From Bacteroidales bacterium (lineage in GTDB: Bacteria > Bacteroidota > Bacteroidia > Bacteroidales > UBA12077), in contig JAUVUS010000218.1 of NCBI GenBank assembly GCA_030600865.1, forward strand, positions 1 to 5,285: a stretch of 5,285 bases of DNA, written 5' to 3'. Below the pieces are notes generated by a model. That model ran no database searches and was not told where the DNA came from. It worked only from the letters and a program-made list of their open reading frames with translations. A program made the translations under genes and the position numbers. This document shows positions 1 through 5,285 of the stretch, piece by piece (the stretch's first letter is position 1; every line of letters begins with the position of its first letter).

Positions 1-68
1 CAACAGAAGATTCTAAAATCACCTGTGGCTCCTTTATTATTGCTGCACCCGCGGGCGTCATGAAAAAA
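1..68. other. Sequence of unclear origin replacing the end of atpE
   Basis: From about position 68 leftward the sequence stops resembling subunit c in any minus-strand frame. It includes a GC-rich patch with the palindrome CCCGCGGG (48-55), unlike the AT-rich surroundings. An 8-base inverted repeat, TGCTGCAC at 41-48 and GTGCAGCA at 80-87, is centred at 64, close to the point where similarity ends. This could be a contig-end chimera, a fold-back artefact or a real rearrangement. No gene can be assigned to it. Confidence 0.5.
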
Positions 69-278
69 GCCTTCAATAAGTGCAGCAGCAACAATCATAT
101 TTGACCTGATATCGCCAGCTGCCTCTGGTTGCCGCGCAATAGATTCCATTGCAGCAGTACCAATTTTGCTAATACCCATGGCAGCAGCAAAAGCAGCAAA
201 AGCAGCTCCAAAACCAGCTGCAGCTTTTGAAATAGCTACCCCTTCAATTGCTAGTAAAATAATTCCTAAAGTAGACAT
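1..278 (-). CDS. atpE: F-type ATP synthase subunit c, 3' end disrupted or cut by window edge
   Basis: Subunit c forms the membrane rotor ring of the F-type ATP synthase and carries the ion in each step. Translated from the ATG at 278, residues 1-70 match the family: a first helix rich in Ala and Gly (about 5-36), the polar loop ARQPEAAGDI (48-57), then a second helix with ion-binding Glu69 in AALIEG. Ile36 stands where Na+-type rings have Gln, and Glu69 is followed by Gly rather than Ser or Thr, so a proton ring is inferred. After Gly70 the frame stays open to the window edge but reads FFHDARGCSNN and onward, which is not a membrane helix; the other minus-strand frames do not restore one. The expected last 15 or so residues are therefore absent. 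The gene starts 34 bases after the atpB stop, without a Shine-Dalgarno sequence, so it is probably cotranscribed. Identity is firm; the 3' structure is not. Confidence 0.8.
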   Translation of the reverse strand, partial: MSTLGIILLAIEGVAISKAAAGFGAAFAAFAAAMGISKIGTAAMESIARQPEAAGDIRSNMIVAAALIEGFFHDARGCSNNKGATGDFRIFC

Positions 279-312
279 AATATTAATTTTAAATGGTGAA
301 TATATTTTTATT

Positions 313-1422
313 TCAATGATCTTCTTCTGATGCCATTCCAAAATAAATAGCTGACAAAATTGTAAAAACATAGGCCTGAATAAAAGCTACAAGTATTTCA
401 AGAACAGACATAAATATTGCAAATAGAACGGATACAGGAGAAACAGCCATTCCTAAGCCGGAACTCATATTTCCGAAAATAAATATCAAACTAAAAAATC
501 CTAAGACAATAATATGTCCTGCAGAAATATTCGCGAATAAACGAATCATCAGAACAAATGGTTTAATAAATACTCCAAATAGTTCAATAAAAGGAATTAG
601 GGGAAGTGGTAATTTTAGCCACCACGGAACTCCCGGTGTATTAAATATATGACTCCAATAATTTTTATTCCCTGTTATGGTTGTAATAAAAAAAGTGAAA
701 AGTGCTAAAGCCATTGTTACTGTAATATTTCCGGTAACATTTGCCCCCCCGGGAAATAAAGGAACAAGACCAAGCAGGTTATTCAATAATATAAAAAAGA
801 ATATGGTTAACAAAAACGGCGTGAATCTTTCGTAATGTTTTTCTCCAATACTTGACTTCGCAACATCATCGCGAATAAATAAAATTAATGGTTCAAATAA
901 TGATTGTAATCCTTTCGGCGGCAATCCTTCTCTTTTTTTATAGGAGTTTGCAACAGATACAAAAATAAATATTAGAAAAATACAGCTAAATAAAATGGCT
1001 GTAACATTTTTAGTAATTGAAATGTCGAAAGGGCGGGCAACAAACTCTCCGTGATTATCAACTTCAATAATTTTATCTTTATAATCGCCCTCGTGTGCAA
1101 TTTTAAATCCGTGGTAAGTATGCCCATGTTCCAGTTTAAACGACCAGAAAGAAATAAATCCTTTAGTTTTACTATATAAAATAACTGGTAAAGGAATTGC
1201 TACATGGTGTCCTTTATATGAATACAAATGCCATCCGTAACTATCTCTAATGTGGTCGAAAATAAAATCGCCCGGATTAAACCCTTCTTTTTCATGTTCT
1301 TCGTTATGCTCTTGTGGATGTTCAGGATCCTTTTCTGTAGGATTGTCATTTGCAAATATGTTTTCCTGATTAAAAATCAATATTGCAATAACAAATGTAA
1401 TATTTAAAAGGATTTTATACAT
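313..1422 (-). CDS. atpB: F-type ATP synthase subunit a
   Basis: This 369-residue membrane stator subunit provides the two ion half-channels against the c ring. Residues 1-24 look like a signal peptide (MYK start, hydrophobic core, possible cleavage after IFA). An acidic, His-rich stretch follows (about 26-46), then an exported domain up to about 135. Membrane segments lie near 139-158, 202-222, 232-250, 273-291, 295-317 and 328-360. The essential arginine is Arg294 in MIRLFANISAGH. His303 and Glu342 occupy the places of E. coli Glu219 and His245, a reciprocal swap, and Gln349 matches Gln252. The protein is about 100 residues longer than the E. coli subunit, mostly at the N terminus, as is usual in Bacteroidota. 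It is the first gene after a terminator and has its own candidate promoter, so it probably opens the F-type operon, followed by atpE. There is no Shine-Dalgarno sequence before the ATG. The call is firm. Confidence 0.97.
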   Translation of the reverse strand: MYKILLNITFVIAILIFNQENIFANDNPTEKDPEHPQEHNEEHEKEGFNPGDFIFDHIRDSYGWHLYSYKGHHVAIPLPVILYSKTKGFISFWSFKLEHGHTYHGFKIAHEGDYKDKIIEVDNHGEFVARPFDISITKNVTAILFSCIFLIFIFVSVANSYKKREGLPPKGLQSLFEPLILFIRDDVAKSSIGEKHYERFTPFLLTIFFFILLNNLLGLVPLFPGGANVTGNITVTMALALFTFFITTITGNKNYWSHIFNTPGVPWWLKLPLPLIPFIELFGVFIKPFVLMIRLFANISAGHIIVLGFFSLIFIFGNMSSGLGMAVSPVSVLFAIFMSVLEILVAFIQAYVFTILSAIYFGMASEEDH

Positions 1423-1443
1423 ACTACAAAGATTGTGTACTTA

Positions 1444-1451
1444 CAAATTTA
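1444..1451 (-). promoter_or_regulatory. Candidate Bacteroidota -7 promoter element for atpB
   Basis: Read on the minus strand this is TAAATTTG, an exact fit to the Bacteroidota primary sigma -7 consensus TAnnTTTG. It sits 21 bases before the atpB ATG, which would give a leader of roughly 15-20 bases. The expected TTTG -33 element is not clear: TTAA stands about 20 bases upstream, and the nearest TTTG (1464-1467) is only 12 bases away. The location between a terminator and the first F-type gene makes a promoter likely, but in AT-rich DNA the match could be chance. Confidence 0.45.
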
Positions 1452-1485
1452 TGCAATAAAAAGCAAAAATGTTAATTGATGCTAT

Positions 1486-1516
1486 AAAAAAGACAGTGCT
1501 ATTAATAACACTGTCT
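1486..1516 (-). terminator. Rho-independent terminator after V-type subunit K
   Basis: On the minus strand AGACAGTG (1516-1509) pairs perfectly with CACTGTCT (1498-1491) around a 10-base AT-rich loop, and the second arm runs into a tract of six T (1491-1486). A G-T pair can extend the stem. The hairpin starts 31 bases after the ntpK stop. No T tract follows in the plus direction, so it should act only on minus-strand transcripts. It separates the V-type transcript from the F-type genes. Confidence 0.88.
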
Positions 1517-1546
1517 CCTAATACGATAAAAAATTATTTTAGTTTC

Positions 1547-2035
<489 letters not shown>

Positions 2036-4021
2036 TTATTTTGAAAAAGGTTTATACTGTTTACCACCTCCAACGAAGCCGGCATTTTTATAAAATTCTA
2101 CAAATGTTAAACGCATTGGGTGTATAAAAGCACCAAGTGAAGCTAAAAATATATTTATTCCGTGTCCAAATATTAATAACAATACAAATGGTAACCAACC
2201 AATATATTTAATTTCTAAGAATTGTACTGCAATTTGATTGAATACCAAACCTAAAATTGCACTTGAGATTCCTAATGCAAATAAACGAATGTATGATAAC
2301 AAATCACCAAAAACGCCGGTTGCTGTTCCATAAATATCGTAAATTCCACCTGCAAAGCTGGCAAAAATACTTGCCGATGGATTATTAAAGAAGATAATAA
2401 AGACTCCACTCAGACCTAATAAGGAATAAAAAAGAATTTTATATTTTTCTAAACTTAATAATCCTGCGCTATCGCCTCCCATAAAAACAATAAGAACGAT
2501 AAAAGCAAGTGCCCAGCCAATACTTGATAGACCATGAACAAATCCAAATTGCTTGATTTTATTTGCAGCTCTAACGCTTATTCCAAAAATAATTTGAATT
2601 ACTCCAAGAATAAGAGCAAAATTAAACATGCTATTTGGATCTAATAACAGATATCTAAACTTGTTTAAAAAGTTATAATCCGAAACAGCACTCTTTAAGA
2701 AGTCGGTTTTAAACAATGCTAATTGATCTGCCCCAATAACACCAAGCAATGCTTTAACAAATTCGTCTTTTGTAGCAAAATGCTCGCCAATTATCGGTTG
2801 TATATTCGATATTACCTCCGCAGGTAAAATACCTTTTAGATTCGATAAAGATATTTCACTTAATACATAACCAGTATCGATAAGGTTAATACCAAATACA
2901 GTTCCCGAAACAGCACCTAATATTATTGTTGAAACACCTAAAACCTGGAGTAATGACAATATTGGTTTTAAGTCTTTCGAAGCACGAAATTTAAAAATAG
3001 TTGCTACTACTAAAAATAGTATTCCATATCCGGTATCACCAACACAAAAACCAAAAAACAGCAAAAAGAATGGTGCGAAAAATGGCGTTAAGTCCATTTC
3101 TTTATAATCGGGTAAAGCAAATAATTCGCCAATAGGCTCAAACAATTTATTAAACTTATTATTCTTAAGTTTAATAGGCACATTATCTGCAACAGTAGCC
3201 TTAGCCGAAATATAATATACATTTTGTTCGTCAAGTACTTTTTCCAGTTCTTCCTTTTTCTCAACAGGAATCCAACCTTCCAAAAGCATCACTTTTTCTT
3301 CTGCTTGTTTTTCAGTATGATTAATTGCTAAATCAAAATCGGTCTCTTCCTGTAATTTTTTACGAGTATCTTTTAAAATATCCTGATATTTAATTGCATA
3401 CTCATCAAAAACATTCTCAATTTCTTCTAAACGATTTTTACCGGCTTCATCTTTTGCAAGAAGTTCCGATAAAGTTTGCTCAGGTAGTTTTATTTCTTCT
3501 GCATCAATATCAATTGGATTTGCCCCTCTTTGGAAAGCAACTATAAAAGCATGTCCGTATCTAATACTGACAATATCAAGTGGATATTTATCTTTCCATT
3601 CAGGATTAAATTTTTTCTCGTTACAAACAAAAAATCGAAGTTTAATGTGATGTTTCGCAAATTTTTCGTGCATTTCAGGAGTAAAATTACCCCAGGGTTC
3701 AGCTTTTTGAATTTCTTTGTTCAAACTAAGCTGTTCCTGCTCAATAGCCGTAATTTCATCAAAAAGATTTTTGATTTTTTCAACCAATTCTAATCCTTCC
3801 ATTTCAGATTTTTCAGCAAGTTCTTCCTGATTTCTTTTTCCCAGGAATTTTAAGGCTTTATTTAATTCACTGATTTGGTGCAAGGATAATTTGATGTTTT
3901 CATCTATATCTTTCTTCTTTTCTATAATATGAAGCACGCCCAGCTCCTGAAGTTTCTCAAGAAAAGGGATATACTCCTTGTGATAGATTAAAAAAGAATA
4001 TTTCATCATTGGAGTAATCAT
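2036..4021 (-). CDS. ntpI: V-type ATPase subunit I (stator a-type membrane subunit)
   Basis: This 661-residue protein is the stator of the V/A-type ATPase: a cytoplasmic N-terminal half that binds the peripheral stalks and a membrane half that forms the ion path against the K ring. Residues 1-300 are soluble, with coiled-coil-like stretches near 50-106 and 181-245. The membrane part opens with the family signature DLTPFFAPFFLLFFGF (310-325), then GDTGYGILF (328-336), with further helices near 354-378, 464-483, 496-514, 527-546, 573-597 and 606-630. Arg579 in SYIRLFALG matches the essential arginine of the family (Arg735 of yeast Vph1), and Arg637 lies in HPMRL. The C terminus GGGKQYKPF is typical. 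An extra loop of about 80 residues (380-463) separates two membrane helices. The ATG overlaps the ntpD stop by one base (TAATG), and a near-perfect Shine-Dalgarno sequence sits seven bases upstream, so translational coupling is likely. Confidence 0.96.
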   Translation of the reverse strand: MITPMMKYSFLIYHKEYIPFLEKLQELGVLHIIEKKKDIDENIKLSLHQISELNKALKFLGKRNQEELAEKSEMEGLELVEKIKNLFDEITAIEQEQLSLNKEIQKAEPWGNFTPEMHEKFAKHHIKLRFFVCNEKKFNPEWKDKYPLDIVSIRYGHAFIVAFQRGANPIDIDAEEIKLPEQTLSELLAKDEAGKNRLEEIENVFDEYAIKYQDILKDTRKKLQEETDFDLAINHTEKQAEEKVMLLEGWIPVEKKEELEKVLDEQNVYYISAKATVADNVPIKLKNNKFNKLFEPIGELFALPDYKEMDLTPFFAPFFLLFFGFCVGDTGYGILFLVVATIFKFRASKDLKPILSLLQVLGVSTIILGAVSGTVFGINLIDTGYVLSEISLSNLKGILPAEVISNIQPIIGEHFATKDEFVKALLGVIGADQLALFKTDFLKSAVSDYNFLNKFRYLLLDPNSMFNFALILGVIQIIFGISVRAANKIKQFGFVHGLSSIGWALAFIVLIVFMGGDSAGLLSLEKYKILFYSLLGLSGVFIIFFNNPSASIFASFAGGIYDIYGTATGVFGDLLSYIRLFALGISSAILGLVFNQIAVQFLEIKYIGWLPFVLLLIFGHGINIFLASLGAFIHPMRLTFVEFYKNAGFVGGGKQYKPFSK

Positions 4022-4620
4022 TATGCAGCCTCCTTCTGTTCTTGTCGTTTTTTAACAATTTTTTGCGATGATTTAGACAAATTCTCCTCATCTTCAAGAA
4101 ATCGTTTTACTTTCGAGATTGCTTCTTCGTATCCCGGAATTTGCACCTTTTCGTAAAGGTTTACTTTTTGTGTGGTTTTTTTCCTCGCAAAATCCAACAG
4201 TTCCATTTTTCTTAAGAAAAATTCGCTTTCAATTGAGATCTTAACTAATGATTCAATAATTTTAACTCCGCTTAAAAACCAACTCGGTTTATTAAAAAGG
4301 CTAAATTCCCCGATCTCAAAAATTACATCTTCTAATATTGGTGTTTTAACACCTGCGATTTTCTTAACGATCATATTTACATCTTTCACAGTAACAAGAT
4401 CCTTCTCAAATTCGCCCCAAAGCCGTACCATTGCATCGTATTCCTTCATACGACCATCCAGTTTCTCAAGTAATTCTTCTGCTTGTTTTTTGGCTCGCTT
4501 AACTTCCATTCTAAGAGCAGCTTCTTTACTTTGAAGCGTAGGCAATGCTCTTAAACGAATTTTAAGATTCTTGTTTAATTGCTGTAATGATGTTTTATTA
4601 TATTGGAATTTTATCGCCAT
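4021..4620 (-). CDS. ntpD: V-type ATPase subunit D (central rotor shaft)
   Basis: Subunit D is the shaft that turns inside the A3B3 head and passes torque to the membrane ring. The 199-residue protein has the expected plan: a long charged N-terminal helix (about 8-70), a short globular middle (75-120), and a C-terminal helix (about 122-195) that would pair with the first as a coiled coil. KTTQKVNLYEKVQIP (148-162) is the conserved C-terminal motif, corresponding to the RRxNALExVxIP region of other D proteins. The tail is lysine- and glutamate-rich. It follows the B gene after an 87-base repeat-bearing gap and overlaps ntpI by one base. Its leader is A-rich with no Shine-Dalgarno sequence, and the MAIKFQYNKT start fits the family length. 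The assignment is firm. Confidence 0.93.
   Translation of the reverse strand: MAIKFQYNKTSLQQLNKNLKIRLRALPTLQSKEAALRMEVKRAKKQAEELLEKLDGRMKEYDAMVRLWGEFEKDLVTVKDVNMIVKKIAGVKTPILEDVIFEIGEFSLFNKPSWFLSGVKIIESLVKISIESEFFLRKMELLDFARKKTTQKVNLYEKVQIPGYEEAISKVKRFLEDEENLSKSSQKIVKKRQEQKEAA
4029..4035 (-). promoter_or_regulatory. Near-perfect ribosome binding site of ntpI
   Basis: The minus strand reads AAGGAGG seven bases before the ntpI ATG, at ideal spacing. It lies within the last codons of ntpD (Lys-Glu-Ala-Ala), so ribosomes finishing ntpD cover it. It favours the ATG at 4021 over the in-frame Met codons at residues 5 and 6. Confidence 0.7.
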
Positions 4621-4630
4621 GTTTTTTTCG

Positions 4631-4660
4631 TTTCAGGTTTCTAGTTTCAGGTTCCAGGTT
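4631..4660 (-). repeat. Tandem degenerate heptad repeat, arm proximal to ntpD
   Basis: On the minus strand this is four 7-base units starting with AC: ACCTGGA, ACCTGAA, ACTAGAA, ACCTGAA. A further weaker unit, ACGAAAA, leads into the ntpD start. The phase is exact, with no insertions between units. It faces a second heptad block of opposite orientation at 4678-4707, and an imperfect hairpin between the two is possible in the B-D intergenic mRNA. From memory, similar CTGAAAC-type intergenic repeats occur in other Bacteroidota genomes; I could not check this. Confidence 0.7.
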
Positions 4661-4677
4661 ATGTTCTAATCATTTTT

Positions 4678-4707
4678 AACTTTAAACATGAAATTTGAAA
4701 CTTTGAA
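4678..4707 (-). repeat. Inverted partner of the heptad repeat, next to the ntpB stop
   Basis: The plus strand reads as 7-base units AACTTTA, AACATGA, AATTTGA, AACTTTG, the inverse orientation of the block at 4631-4660. It abuts the ntpB stop codon. Many differences between the two blocks are G-to-A or C-to-T, which partly keep pairing in RNA through G-U pairs: about 13 of 16 positions pair in the inner part, counted by hand. An 17-base AT-rich segment separates the arms. It may be a weak hairpin that tunes B against D expression, or simply an intergenic repeat. Confidence 0.55.
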
Positions 4708-5285
4708 TTAATTTTTCGGCCAATACTCATCAACAAATTCTTGTTTAATCCCTACTTCCGCAGGTTCAAAATGTTTATTGAATAAGTTCCAACCTGTCTC
4801 TAGCATTTGATCAACCTCAATATTTACATCAATAGCCAATAATTTCTCTGAATAATCTTTCGCAAAATTAAGTGTGCGTTCATCGTAATCGGTAAGATCG
4901 AAACCATTTTCCTGTTTTGTTTTTGCATTAGCAGCATCGGCATATAAACGAATAGCTGCATTCATCACTTGTGGATGATCTGCACGGGTTTTCGTTCCAA
5001 TAACTAACTGCTTTAAACGCGATAAACTACGGAACGGATCAACAATAACTTTACCAATATCAGTGTCTTTACGAATAAATAGCTGACCTTCGGTAATATA
5101 ACCGGTATTATCAGGAATCGCGTGAGTAATATCACCACCGGATAATGTTGTTACAGCAATAATTGTAATTGAGCCTCCATCAGGAAACTGAACTGCTTTT
5201 TCGTAAATCTTAGCTAAATCACTATAAAGAGATCCCGGCATACTGTCTTTCGATGGAATCTGATCCATACGGTTCGATACAATAC
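4708..5285 (-). CDS. ntpB: V-type ATPase subunit B, C-terminal part (5' end outside window)
   Basis: Subunit B is the non-catalytic nucleotide-site subunit of the A3B3 head. Only about the last 191 residues are present. The frame is open to the window edge, reading IVSNR before the internal Met at 5268, so that Met is not the start. Recognisable family motifs are SLYSDLAKIYEKA, the block GDITHAIPDNTGYITEGQ, which is diagnostic for B subunits, and DPFRSLSRLKQLVIG with its conserved Ser-Arg segment. A helical C-terminal domain ends in DEYWPKN. The wording PSKDSMPGSLYSDL and KTRADHPQVMNAA is the Bacteroidota style of the family, not the archaeal or enterococcal one. The Walker A region and the rest of the nucleotide-binding domain lie beyond the window. 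D follows directly, as in the Bacteroidota order A-B-D-I-K. Confidence 0.95.
   Translation of the reverse strand, partial: IVSNRMDQIPSKDSMPGSLYSDLAKIYEKAVQFPDGGSITIIAVTTLSGGDITHAIPDNTGYITEGQLFIRKDTDIGKVIVDPFRSLSRLKQLVIGTKTRADHPQVMNAAIRLYADAANAKTKQENGFDLTDYDERTLNFAKDYSEKLLAIDVNIEVDQMLETGWNLFNKHFEPAEVGIKQEFVDEYWPKN

Noticed and set aside
1..63. Plus-strand frame beginning QQKILKSPVAPLLLL and ending in a TGA at 61-63 as a gene end
   Set aside because: It is only 20 codons from the edge to the stop, shows no family motif, and lies in the suspect junction region.
1454..1467. TTTG at 1464-1467 as the -33 element paired with the -7 element
   Set aside because: The 12-base spacing to the -7 element is too short for the roughly 20 expected in Bacteroidota promoters.
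3530..3793. Plus-strand open frame of 87 codons
   Set aside because: It lies wholly antisense to ntpI, is Phe-, Lys- and Asn-rich as expected of a reversed reading of Lys/Glu-rich coding DNA, and resembles no family I know.
4172..4534. Plus-strand open frame of 120 codons
   Set aside because: It is antisense to ntpD and its Ser-, Leu- and Ile-rich content mirrors the helical D sequence; there is no start signal or family motif.
4631..4707. CRISPR array or rho-independent terminator between ntpB and ntpD
   Set aside because: The units are 7 bases with no spacers, so not CRISPR; the possible hairpin is imperfect and AT-rich, with no GC stem or T tract typical of a terminator.
5266..5268. Met codon as the start of the B subunit
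   Set aside because: The frame continues upstream as IVSNR to the window edge, and a B subunit is far longer; the Met is internal.

Overview
The window reads almost entirely on the minus strand and carries parts of two different rotary ATPases set end to end. In transcription order (high to low coordinates) it holds the 3' part of a V/A-type ATPase operon, subunits B (partial), D, I and K. A rho-independent terminator follows. Next come the first genes of an F-type ATP synthase operon, subunit a (atpB) and the start of subunit c (atpE).

The organism is most likely a member of the Bacteroidota. The DNA is AT-rich. Subunits B and D have the sequence style I associate with that phylum. Subunit a has the long exported N-terminal domain common there. 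A TAnnTTTG-type -7 promoter element lies before atpB, and most starts lack a Shine-Dalgarno sequence. A more precise placement is not supported by the window alone.

Layout: 4708-5285 V-type B (catalytic-head non-catalytic subunit, 5' end outside the window); 4621-4707 intergenic heptad repeats in inverted orientation; 4021-4620 D (rotor shaft); 2036-4021 I (stator and membrane half-channel, start overlapping the D stop by one base); 1547-2002 K (membrane rotor ring); 1486-1516 terminator; 1444-1451 candidate promoter; 313-1422 F-type subunit a; 1-278 F-type subunit c, recognisable only down to about position 69.

B belongs to the A3B3 head, D is the shaft, and I plus the K ring form the ion-translocating membrane part. 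In the F-type enzyme, subunits a and c form the equivalent ion path. The V-type K subunit carries the full Na+-ligand set known from Enterococcus hirae NtpK, whereas the F-type c fragment lacks the Na+ signature and looks proton-type. The cell may therefore run two rotary enzymes on different ions from neighbouring operons. That is the most interesting biological reading. The most suspicious structural point is the abrupt loss of subunit c similarity near the left edge, which may be a contig-end artefact. I do not see an undescribed system here; the enzymes are known families in a notable arrangement. No stretch over 300 bases lacks a gene.
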